From Candidatus Baldrarchaeota archaeon (GTDB taxonomy: Archaea > Asgardarchaeota > Baldrarchaeia > Baldrarchaeales > DXJG01): DNA of 20,940 bases. The stretch is from NCBI GenBank assembly GCA_030587435.1, contig JAUQZC010000062.1, positions 1-20,940 on the forward strand, in the 5' to 3' direction. The notes under the pieces are model-generated. The model had not been told where the DNA came from. It ran no database searches and saw nothing but the letters and a program-made list of their open reading frames with translations. The position numbers and the translations under genes were made by a program. Shown piece by piece: positions 8,506 to 15,439 of this stretch; position 1 is the stretch's first letter, and each line of letters begins with the position of its first letter.

Positions 8506-8698
8506 AGCTCCGCCTCCTCAAATGGTGTTTAAGAACACCAATTATGATGTGTAAAACTCTCATTAAAACTCCACAAAAATAAGTGAACTAACACTTATAA
8601 AACTTTAACTCTTGACAAACATATTGTATGCAGCAAGTCTCTTGACACTTCATAACTAATGAGTTTAAAAAGCTGATTTCCACTAAATTCACAAGTTA

Positions 8699-8989
8699 CT
8701 ACTCAGTCGAACATCGACACGGTTTTTCTCCACATTTAGGGCAAACTCCATGATATTTGCTTACCGCAGATTCTTCTAAGTCTATGTTCAAAATATTGCA
8801 TAGACTGGCAAGCCAAGCAAAAACATCCCCGACTTCTTCCTTTAACCCTTCTCTGTCATTATCTAGCAGTGCTCTACCTAATTCTCCTATTTCTTGAACC
8901 AACCAAGTAAATGTTTTAAATATTCCACGTTTAGAATCTCTATGATAGTATAATTCTTTCATTAAGTTTTGAAATTCCCTAATATGCAC
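8699..8989 (-). CDS. MazG-like nucleotide pyrophosphohydrolase
   Basis: This is a 96-residue all-alpha NTP pyrophosphohydrolase, probably a house-cleaning enzyme acting on non-canonical nucleotides. The metal-binding MazG pattern is seen as EIGE (in WLVQEIGELGRALL) and EEVGD (in LKEEVGDVFAWL). I place the start at the GTG (8987-8989), because GGAGG lies 7 nt upstream and the protein then begins MHIREFQ, as MazG homologues do; the upstream ATG at 9014-9016 would add nine residues and place the ribosome binding site inside the gene. A Cys-rich C-terminus (CPKCGEKPCRC) is a known archaeal variant and may bind zinc. It lies just downstream of glyA on the same strand, with an 89-bp gap after the upstream ATG. 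Confidence 0.87.
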   Translation of the reverse strand: MHIREFQNLMKELYYHRDSKRGIFKTFTWLVQEIGELGRALLDNDREGLKEEVGDVFAWLASLCNILNIDLEESAVSKYHGVCPKCGEKPCRCSTE

Positions 8990-9105
8990 TAGACATCCTC
9001 CAAATATTTTATTCATTTTTATTGAATATCTCAGCGTTACTATTTAACAAAACCTACTCATGATATTTGATGTTTATCACAAAAAATATTGTAGGAAATT
9101 TTGGT

Positions 9106-10538
9106 TTATTTCTTAAGGTTAAAGTACTCTCTAATGTTAATGTACTCATAGGCATCAGTCAGGTTATCGAAGCAATAATGAACCTTTTGGAAGTCTTTTC
9201 TGAAGTCGGCAACATCTTTAGCAACCTTTTTCGGATCTTCTTGATCCAAAACAACTCTTTTAATTAATTCAGCTACCTCAACCATATCAGATTCTCTCAT
9301 CCCTAGTCTAGTTATCTCACTAACGCCTAAACGTATACCTCCGGGTCTCCTATAATCTCTTCCAACTCTTTTGTCCCACGGAAGCAGATTCCGATTAACA
9401 ATGATATTAGCTTCCTCTAATTTTTTCTCAACCGTCATACCATCCTTCAATGGCGTTTCACTAATATCTACTAGAATCGTGTGCGACTCGGTAAACCCTT
9501 TGTGTTCGGCGAGAACCTTGAATCCCCTCTCATATAAGGCCTGACCTAGTGCCTTCGCGTTTCTGATAATCTGCTCTGCATATTCCCTACCGAAAGCAAG
9601 CATCTCTGCAAAAGCTACTGCTCTTGGTAGCAGCAGCCTTAGCTGCTGCTATTCCCAGCAACCAGATGCAAATGGTGATTGCTCATCGTAGATGGGAAAG
9701 CTGCCATTTTTAGAACCTCCGCATACTTGTTATGCGAAAAGACCGCTCCTCCTTGTGGTCCCGGTAATGTTTTGTGAGTGCTGATTGTAAATACATCTGC
9801 ACCTTCTCTTAAGGGGTCTTGGAATTTCCCGCCAGCAATTAGACCTGCGACATGTGCACCATCAAAGTGTATATACGCGTCAATCTCGTCTGCAATTTCT
9901 CTGATCTCCTTTACTGGTTCTGGGAAGAGAAATACACTAGCTCCCATTATGAAAAGTTTTATTCGCTTTCCTTGTTTCTCAAGTCTTTTAACCCTTTTAG
10001 CCGTTCCATCAACATCAATATTCATTTCTTTTTCGTCGAAATCAAAATAATGTACTTTCAGTCCTCTAACTTTCCCGGCTGTGCCCCAAAGCTTTTTCTT
10101 CGCATAACTTATGTGACCACCCGATGGGATAGATATACTCATGATGTGGTCTCCAGGTTCGGTAAAAGCCGTATATACTATTAAGTTTGCAATTACACCG
10201 CTAATGGCGCGAACGTCGGCGAACTCTGCATTAAATAGTTTTTTAGCTAATTGAATGGCAATTTCTTCTACTTGATCTATATAGACACAACCTGCGTATA
10301 CACGTTCACCTGGCCAACCTTACCGGTCCCCTATAGGTCAGGGACTTTCGGCGTATCTATTTCCGAAATCGCTACATAGACACTCTCTGACTGCCGGGCT
10401 TGGGATGTTTTTCCGACCCAGCAGTTATGCTGGGTTTTCGGAAGCAATTAACGGAATTGCGCTGCGAAACCATTCATGGTGCTTCTTTAACAACTTAAAT
10501 ATTTTATCGTAGTATTCTCTTGCTTCTGTTTCTTTCAT
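9106..10538 (-). CDS. glyA: Serine hydroxymethyltransferase, interrupted by three miniature BHB-type introns
   Basis: This PLP enzyme interconverts serine and glycine with a pterin one-carbon carrier. On the minus strand the exons are 10538-10437, 10409-10347, 10319-9652 and 9622-9106; joined they give 1350 nt, an exact 449-residue frame, typical for SHMT. Unspliced, the reading hits in-frame TAA, TGA and TAA. Joined exons restore IPLIASENIPSPAV (junction after Glu34), RYAEGWPGERVY (after Glu55) and HLHLVAGKAVAFAEM (codon Lys278 split AA/A). The PLP lysine is Lys238 in STHKTLPGPQGG; Asp208 and His211 (DGAHVAGL) are conserved partners. The ATG is preceded by GGAGGGATAGGAG. The four exons show no other damage, which argues against a pseudogene. 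The identity is certain; the introns are inferred from frame, protein conservation and a shared RNA fold. Confidence 0.9.
9623..9651 (-). other. glyA intron 3: 29-nt BHB-type mRNA intron
   Basis: Predicted fold on the minus strand: exon TGGG (9657-9654) pairs with intron ACCA (9628-9625) with three Watson-Crick pairs and one G/A mismatch. The bulge AA^T (9653-9651) marks the 5' cut. A perfect 9-bp stem AGCAGCAGC/GCTGCTGCT has loop TAAG. The bulge AG^A (9624-9622) marks the 3' cut. An outer exon-exon helix of five pairs (GTTGC with GCAGT, two of them G-U type) completes a full BHB. Removal gives VAGKAVAFAEM; the split codon reads AAA (Lys). Confidence 0.78.
10320..10346 (-). other. glyA intron 2: 27-nt BHB-type mRNA intron
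   Basis: Exon GCCG (10352-10349) pairs with intron CGGT (10325-10322). Bulge AA^A (10348-10346) marks the 5' cut. Stem GTCCC/GGGAC has loop TGACCTATAG. Bulge AA^G (10321-10319) marks the 3' cut. The outer helix is weak (two pairs), so this is a relaxed BHB. Removal joins GCC GAA to GGT TGG and restores RYAEGWPGERVY. The in-frame TGA opens the loop. Confidence 0.82.
10410..10436 (-). other. glyA intron 1: 27-nt BHB-type mRNA intron
   Basis: Exon TCCG (10442-10439) pairs with intron CGGA (10415-10412). Bulge AA^A (10438-10436) marks the 5' cut. A perfect 8-bp stem ACCCAGCA/TGCTGGGT has loop TAAC. Bulge AA^A (10411-10409) marks the 3' cut. Removal gives TCC GAA AAC ATC and restores the invariant IASEN motif. 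Flanking A runs make the exact cut ambiguous by a few bases, but every choice gives the same product. The outer helix is essentially absent (relaxed BHB). Confidence 0.82.
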
Positions 10539-10906
10539 GACTCCTATCCCTCCTATTTCAGGTATATTAAATTTATCTTTTGAACTTATCAATATGTCTA
10601 TTAGCTATTTACAGTTACTTTAATAATTCTACACCAATAATTCTAACTCTTTTCTGAGGTCAAGTACAATCTTGTGAAGAGATAATTGTAGACTCGGAGT
10701 CGCATGTCAACTGTTAAAATTCTTAGATGTGAAGTTCTTAACAAAATGATGCCCGATTAGGGTTTCATTGTCTAAGAATGATTATACCGTATTATCTATT
10801 ATTTGTGAATACTTATTTTACGCCTATGGAAATTGTCGCATTTTGCTAGGAAAAGTTAATATTTTGTTCTTTAAACTAATTTTTTAGATAACTCGGAGGG
10901 TGTTAC
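10539..10906. other. Intergenic region between glyA and the Sec61-beta gene, 368 bp
   Basis: No coding region or tRNA is recognisable. The left end holds the glyA ribosome binding site (GGAGGGATAGGAG, minus strand) and an AT-rich promoter-like stretch at about 10561-10578. A short inverted repeat GACTC-G-GAGTC lies at 10691-10701. The right end carries the GGAGGGTG ribosome binding site of the Sec61-beta gene. I looked for C/D-box guide RNA boxes around 10747; an ATGATG is present but no convincing paired CTGA box. Confidence 0.5.
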
Positions 10907-11101
10907 TTGCCTCGTAAATCTAAAAAAAAGAAAAAGGAAGGACCGATGCCTGTAACTGGTGCTGGATTAATTAGATTCTTTCAGGACGAGACTAGAGGGA
11001 TAAAAGTTGGACCAGTGGCTGTCGTTTTACTCTCGCTTTTCCTGATTATTCTAGTGGGGATTGCTTGGCTCAGATCCTATGGATTAATACCATTCCCGTA
11101 G
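10907..11101 (+). CDS. secG: Preprotein translocase Sec61-beta subunit
   Basis: This is a 64-residue tail-anchored subunit of the SecYEG/Sec61 translocon. A lysine-rich N-terminus (MPRKSKKKKKEGPMP) is followed by the family hallmark GAGLIRFFQDETRGIKVGP and a single C-terminal membrane helix (VAVVLLSLFLIILVGIAW). Length and layout fit archaeal Sec61-beta exactly. It starts at TTG (10907), with GGAGGGTG directly upstream. Its last 25 bp overlap the 3' end of the ZPR1-like gene on the opposite strand. The archaeal subunit is often given the symbol secG or sec61b. Confidence 0.93.
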   Translation: MPRKSKKKKKEGPMPVTGAGLIRFFQDETRGIKVGPVAVVLLSLFLIILVGIAWLRSYGLIPFP

Positions 11102-11718
11102 GTATCATTGTCGCTGTTGCGTTTTAACGAAACGGAAGGTATTATTAATAAACCAGTTTTCATTTTCTTAATTTCTTTTTGTGAAAGTTTTTCCATTACT
11201 ACTTTGTCTTTTTGTGAGTGAACTATTGCGCTGTTCCCAAGTGGATCTTCAATTATAATTGTGATTTTTTCTTTTCCGCTTTTCACTTCTTCAATTGTAC
11301 TTAGAATTTTATCACATCTTTTTTGTTTTCTCTTGTTTTTTGTCCATCGCTTAGCCATTTCAACGATGTCTTTCACTCTTTCTAGTATTCCTTCAACATT
11401 TGTTATAAATGCCGTTGAACTCGATCCTGGCTCCACTTTAATGCCTAACTCAGGTATCCTTATGGTTGCTGTTGAAGACCTAATCACCTTTGCATAGAGG
11501 TCTTGAGATGTTTCCACTTTAAGAGAATACCGCGAGGGGATCCTTTCTGCTGTGCAAATTATATCACTGTGTTTGAAACCGCATTTTTCACATTGGAGAA
11601 TTAATAGTAAAACTTCTCCGAAGTGAGGAATAACAACTGTTGTCATTTTTTCCATTAACGTTTCATTGCCGCAGATTGGACATTTAGAAACAGTAACTTT
11701 AAGTGTGTTTTTCTTCAT
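11077..11718 (-). CDS. ZPR1-type zinc-finger domain protein
   Basis: This 213-residue protein matches the archaeal single-ZPR1-domain family. Residues about 13-52 form the zinc finger: CPICGNETLMEKMTTVVIPHFGEVLLLILQ is summarised as a CPIC pair, then a CEKCGFKHSD pair, a C-x2-C...C-x2-C arrangement. The following beta-rich domain holds the family segment ERIPSRYSLKVETSQDL and the PELGIKVEPGSSSTAFITNVEGIL motif that defines ZPR1. In eukaryotes ZPR1 assists folding of elongation factor eEF1A; a chaperone-like role on archaeal aEF1A is a reasonable inference. The start is an ATG without a clear Shine-Dalgarno. It is divergent from the DUF2070 gene and overlaps the Sec61-beta gene at its end. Confidence 0.85.
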   Translation of the reverse strand: MKKNTLKVTVSKCPICGNETLMEKMTTVVIPHFGEVLLLILQCEKCGFKHSDIICTAERIPSRYSLKVETSQDLYAKVIRSSTATIRIPELGIKVEPGSSSTAFITNVEGILERVKDIVEMAKRWTKNKRKQKRCDKILSTIEEVKSGKEKITIIIEDPLGNSAIVHSQKDKVVMEKLSQKEIKKMKTGLLIIPSVSLKRNSDNDTYGNGINP

Positions 11719-11776
11719 CTACTTTACACACCCATCCAAATTCTAATTTCTATTGAGCACTTGGAGGCTGACAGTT

Positions 11777-13624
11777 TTGAGTAGGATAGAGAGAGCTGTA
11801 AGAATTTACAGTAAACTTTTCGCCCTGCCAAGTACAAAGATACTTCTGATTGTCAGTTTACTGTTAAGCCTTTTTATGGCGTTTCTATCCAACATTTCGT
11901 TCTACCTTAGAACCTTAGATTTAATAATATTTCCCTATATTATTTGCGAAGGTGTTGTTGGAATCTGGGGTTCTCTAATTGTTTCAGCCATCCTGAGTTT
12001 AATGATGATTAAGGGGAAAACTAAAGTTCTAAATTTCAGAAGACTTATAGCGCTGAACACTTTTTCTGTTATTCTTCTATATGCAGTATATGGTTTACCA
12101 GCCTTAGTATCAATCGGTAATTATGAAGTTGTCGTGTTTTCACTTATAATTGGTATAGCTATAATGACGTCATTCAGAATTATCGCTTGTTATTCTATTT
12201 CGCAAGTATCTGTACTAGAGGTAATTACCATATCTACGATTCAGCCTTTTCTCCTAATACTTTTAAGAGAAGTGATATTAAACTTTCTTTTTCCTAGAGA
12301 GATTCCAATACCCTCAGTAAAACAGTATGTTATTCCTTTGATTTTGATTTTGTTAATCTTTCTATTTTCTACATCAATATACCTTAAAACCGTGAATAGC
12401 AGTATAAAATCATCTCTGGGCGTTGGCGGCTTAGATCTTTTTAAAGCCTTTATTGCTGAATGGACAGAGCAGGAAGACACGCCCCTAGAGACGCTTCTAA
12501 CTAGAATTGGTGAGGAAAGAACTTTGCCCGTGGCAGTTATATGCTTCAAAAATATAAAGGGACACATAAAAGCTATTTTGGTAATTCCAACCATCCATCC
12601 GGGTCCCTTTAAAACCATTGGGAGCAGTTTGTTACCTCATTTTCTAGCTAAAGAGCTAAAGCAGAAAACAGGGGCGGAAGTTATAGTACTCCATGGACCA
12701 TGTGATCACTCTCTTAATTTAACATCAAAGAATCAACTCCAATACGTACTAAATGAAATTATCAGAAACATAAACAATATCAGCTATGTTGATGGAGCTA
12801 CCTCAATAACTTACGCTAAAGAGGGTGCCATGACGGTAAAAACTCAGACTCTCGGCGATCTTACATTGATTATTGCAACCCGCTCACCTTTACCGATGGA
12901 TGACATCTCTCTTGGTGTGGGACTCTTGACCACCAAAATAATTGAAAAGGAAGGGAGCAAGAAGGCATTTTTTGTTGATGCCCACAATTGTATAGGTGAA
13001 ACATTTGAAGATGTATTAATAGGTTCTGAAACTGCTAAGGAACTTATTTTGGCAGCGCAAAAAAGTTTTAAACAATTATTGAATATGCCCATAAGGCCGC
13101 TTAAAATAGGAGTTGCCAAAGGTAGAGATATTAATATCCCGTTGGAGAAGGGCTTGGGAAGTGACGGTGTTTCCGTTTTGCTTATGGAAATTGGCAGCGA
13201 ATACTATGCATATGTTGTTTTTGATAGTAATAATTTGGATTTTGGCCTTAGAGAACAAATAATTGATCGACTGAGGAAAGAGCTTGGAATAAAAGATGCT
13301 GAGGTCATGACTACGGATACTCATGAAGTAAATGCGGTATCTCCAAGTAAAGGCGGATATGTTCCCCTTGGAAGAGGAATTAATCATGAGGAATTAATTT
13401 CATATGTGGTTGATCTAACTAAACAAGCAGAAAAAAACATGGAACCAGTAAAAGTGGGGTCTAAAATAGTAGAGATACCTAAATTAAAAGTTATGGGAGA
13501 ACAACAAGTATCTATATTAACATCCGCTGTTCTGATCGGATATTCAATTGCAAAAAATACCGCAATTGCCACGTTTATTCCAACACTCGTTGCCTCTATA
13601 CTATTCTTACTACTTTTTATTTAA
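11777..13624 (+). CDS. DUF2070 family membrane protein with a His/Asp-rich C-terminal domain
   Basis: This archaeal-specific membrane protein has about seven hydrophobic segments in residues 15-215 and a soluble domain after about 230, closed by a final hydrophobic helix (TAIATFIPTLVASILFLLLF). I favour the TTG at 11777 (615 residues), since GGAGG lies 9 nt upstream; TTG 11753 would put that site inside the gene. The soluble domain has clustered metal-ligand-like motifs: IHPGPFKTIG, LHGPCDHSLNL, DAHNCIGE and TTDTHEVNAVSP, the sort of pattern seen in metal hydrolases, but no activity is known to me for this family. The stop codon overlaps the stop of the ADP-forming acetyl-CoA synthetase gene on the other strand within TTAA. 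The family call is good; the function is unknown. Confidence 0.85.
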   Translation: MSRIERAVRIYSKLFALPSTKILLIVSLLLSLFMAFLSNISFYLRTLDLIIFPYIICEGVVGIWGSLIVSAILSLMMIKGKTKVLNFRRLIALNTFSVILLYAVYGLPALVSIGNYEVVVFSLIIGIAIMTSFRIIACYSISQVSVLEVITISTIQPFLLILLREVILNFLFPREIPIPSVKQYVIPLILILLIFLFSTSIYLKTVNSSIKSSLGVGGLDLFKAFIAEWTEQEDTPLETLLTRIGEERTLPVAVICFKNIKGHIKAILVIPTIHPGPFKTIGSSLLPHFLAKELKQKTGAEVIVLHGPCDHSLNLTSKNQLQYVLNEIIRNINNISYVDGATSITYAKEGAMTVKTQTLGDLTLIIATRSPLPMDDISLGVGLLTTKIIEKEGSKKAFFVDAHNCIGETFEDVLIGSETAKELILAAQKSFKQLLNMPIRPLKIGVAKGRDINIPLEKGLGSDGVSVLLMEIGSEYYAYVVFDSNNLDFGLREQIIDRLRKELGIKDAEVMTTDTHEVNAVSPSKGGYVPLGRGINHEELISYVVDLTKQAEKNMEPVKVGSKIVEIPKLKVMGEQQVSILTSAVLIGYSIAKNTAIATFIPTLVASILFLLLFI

Positions 13625-15075
13625 AACACCAGATATTCATGTTTTTCACGACTTCTCAAATAGAGGTAGTATTTGTAGGAAGCGTAAAGCGCATCAACCG
13701 CTCTTTCAGGCGTTGGATAGCAAGGTATCCCCAGTTCCTCAACTTTTTGTATATCACCAATTACATATTCTCCCAATGGAACACAAAAAACTAAGGGCTT
13801 AGTATTCTGATCTTGCAATACTTCAGCAACTGCTTTACCCACTTCAACTACTTTAAGTGCTGGCACAATGAGAGAAATCCCATTGATTTGTTCTGCTTTC
13901 ATAAAGATTCTAGTGCTTTCAACGTACTGTTCTGTTGTAACTAGAAAGCTTAAATCAAGTGGATTAAAGCTGCTTGTCCATGGAAAAGCTATTCCTTTGA
14001 GCTTCTTCAGCACAGTGCTTGAAAGTTCAGCTATTTCCAATCCAAGTGAAACAGCTCTGTCAACAGATAATACTCCCATAGATCCAGCATAGGTTACAAC
14101 AGCGATTTTATTTCCTTTCATTAAGGGTTGCAAGGCAAAGAATCTAACAAAATCGAATAATTGCTCAAGATTTTCAGCCTTTATCGCTCCACATTGTTTA
14201 AAGGCAGCATCATAAATCTCTGCATTTCCAGCTAGACTTGCGGTATGAGAACTAACAGCTTTTTTTCCTTCCTCGGTTCTCCCACCCTTCAGTATTATAA
14301 CAGGTTTCTTTAAAACAGTTTTTTTAAGCGCTGATAAAAACTTTCTACCATCACTTACACCCTCAAGATACATGCCCACAACTTTTGTCTCTGGGTCTTC
14401 TGCAAGATATTCTAACATATCTGCCTCATCTACATCGGCCTTATTTCCAATGGTGATAACCTTACTAATTCCCCATCTGGGACCGTATATTTCAAGCATA
14501 CCAGCTGCAAAGATACCAGCCTGTGTTATGAAACTTATACCTCCCTTCCTAAGATTTTTCACCTTAGCAAAAGTTGTTATAAGATTTTTATGGGTGTTAA
14601 CTATTCCCGCACAGTTTGGACCAACAATTCTGACCCGTTCTTTCTTAGCAATACTACGTATTTTCTCTTGAAGCATCGATCCCTCTCCACCTATCTCAGC
14701 AAATCCACCGGACTCAATAATAACTGCTCTAACGCCCTTACTAACACAATCCATTAAAACTTCAGGAATAATTTTTGCCGGAACAATGAGTACAGCAAGA
14801 TCGATTTCATCTGGAACATCTAAGATAGATTTATAGCATCTGAGTCCAAGTATTTCATCCGCTTTCGGATTAATAGGATAAACTTTACCTCGAAACTTGC
14901 CTTCAATAAGGTTTAATAAAACGTTGTAACCAAGTTTGCTTGGTGTTGCGGATGCGCCAATTACTGCAACAGATTTTGGCTCAAAAAAGTATTTAAGTCC
15001 ATCACGTGATGATATTTCTTCATAGCCTATAGTTTTTGATTCGTGCTCACTTTTGGCAGATGGCACGTCGACCAC
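13621..15075 (-). CDS. acdA: ADP-forming acetate--CoA ligase (acetyl-CoA synthetase), alpha subunit
   Basis: This enzyme converts acyl-CoA plus ADP and phosphate to acid, ATP and CoA: substrate-level phosphorylation in archaea, downstream of POR. The protein has 484 residues. The CoA-binding Rossmann domain starts SVAVIGASATPSKLGYNV; the ligase-CoA domains include GPNCAGIVNT, FITQAGIFAAGML and TIGNKADVDEADMLEYL; His277 in SSHTASLAG is the phosphorylated catalytic histidine of this family. The ATP-grasp beta subunit is not fused and not in the window. I place the start at the GTG (15073-15075), 7 nt behind GGAGG; the TTG at 15099 would embed that site. A TATA-like box lies about 45 bp upstream. 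The acyl specificity (acetyl versus branched or aryl) cannot be read from sequence. Confidence 0.9.
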   Translation of the reverse strand: MVDVPSAKSEHESKTIGYEEISSRDGLKYFFEPKSVAVIGASATPSKLGYNVLLNLIEGKFRGKVYPINPKADEILGLRCYKSILDVPDEIDLAVLIVPAKIIPEVLMDCVSKGVRAVIIESGGFAEIGGEGSMLQEKIRSIAKKERVRIVGPNCAGIVNTHKNLITTFAKVKNLRKGGISFITQAGIFAAGMLEIYGPRWGISKVITIGNKADVDEADMLEYLAEDPETKVVGMYLEGVSDGRKFLSALKKTVLKKPVIILKGGRTEEGKKAVSSHTASLAGNAEIYDAAFKQCGAIKAENLEQLFDFVRFFALQPLMKGNKIAVVTYAGSMGVLSVDRAVSLGLEIAELSSTVLKKLKGIAFPWTSSFNPLDLSFLVTTEQYVESTRIFMKAEQINGISLIVPALKVVEVGKAVAEVLQDQNTKPLVFCVPLGEYVIGDIQKVEELGIPCYPTPERAVDALYASYKYYLYLRSREKHEYLVF

Positions 15076-15116
15076 GTGATTCCCTCCTAAATTTAACAAT
15101 CAAAAAACTGTAAGGG

Positions 15117-15125
15117 AAATATAAA
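15117..15125 (-). promoter_or_regulatory. Probable TATA box for acdA
   Basis: On the minus strand this reads TTTATATTT, about 45 bp before the chosen GTG start. A start site about 25 bp downstream gives a leader of about 20 nt that still contains the GGAGG ribosome binding site. Confidence 0.5.
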
Positions 15126-15324
15126 CTTTTCATAGTCGACTGTTTACATTAAAATCTAATTTTAATTAACCTAAATACAACAAACGAGGGTCTGTTCTAT
15201 ATATTTGTAAAGTTTACTTTTGAAATAGTAAAAGTTTAAGAAGTTGAATTTAAAAAGAAGTAAAAGAAAATTGTTCTATTAATACCTCAAAAAGCTAAGT
15301 AAAACACGGGGAATGAGCTGGTAA

Positions 15325-15350
15325 TGTTTATGTTCTTTTAAGCATAAACA
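15325..15350. promoter_or_regulatory. Inverted repeat upstream of the porG promoter (operator candidate)
   Basis: TGTTTATG (15325-15332) and CATAAACA (15343-15350) are perfect 8-bp inverted arms separated by 10 bp. They lie about 20 bp upstream of the TATA-like stretch at about 15368-15378 that precedes porG. An 18-bp centre-to-centre spacing would suit a dimeric regulator. Confidence 0.45.
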
Positions 15351-15439
15351 CGTAATGAATATAAACAAATATAAATAGTCTTTACACATTACACATAGGG
15401 AAAATTATGCGGCTATAATGTTTTAAAGAGGGAAGAGAA

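Larger units (their letters stand above)
15076..15439. other. Divergent intergenic region between acdA and porG, 364 bp
   Basis: No gene is visible. The left end holds the acdA leader and TATA box (minus strand). The middle, about 15140-15300, is AT-rich and featureless to me. The right end has an inverted repeat at 15325-15350 and a TATA-like stretch around 15368-15378, followed by the porG ribosome binding site at 15428-15437. Two metabolically linked genes share this region and could be co-regulated from it. Confidence 0.6.

Noticed and set aside
8084..8554. Plus-strand open frames across the CBS, glyA and por genes
   Set aside because: They lie antisense to clearly conserved proteins, lack ribosome binding sites and show no recognisable protein features.
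9623..9651. Other cut choices for glyA intron 3 giving Arg or Asn at codon 278
   Set aside because: Any 29-nt removal keeps the frame, but only the cut GGGAA^T / AG^A places both cuts after the second base of 3-nt bulges, and it yields Lys. Strictly pairing the GAA bulge with 3-bp TGG/CCA would give a frameshift.
10320..10346. Selenocysteine at the in-frame TGA (or pyrrolysine at the TAG in porG)
   Set aside because: Different stops are used in each insert, reading through would add residues inside invariant motifs, and two of the four inserts change frame.
9106..10538. glyA as a decaying pseudogene or a gene with sequencing errors
   Set aside because: All exons are otherwise intact with catalytic residues kept, the inserts are 27-29 nt blocks rather than single-base slips, and each folds into the same structure with cut points that restore the protein exactly. 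The same thing occurs in porG.
10600..10800. A C/D-box guide RNA or tRNA between glyA and the Sec61-beta gene
   Set aside because: An ATGATG box is present near 10747 but no properly spaced CTGA boxes, and no cloverleaf or TPsiC-like motif is visible.
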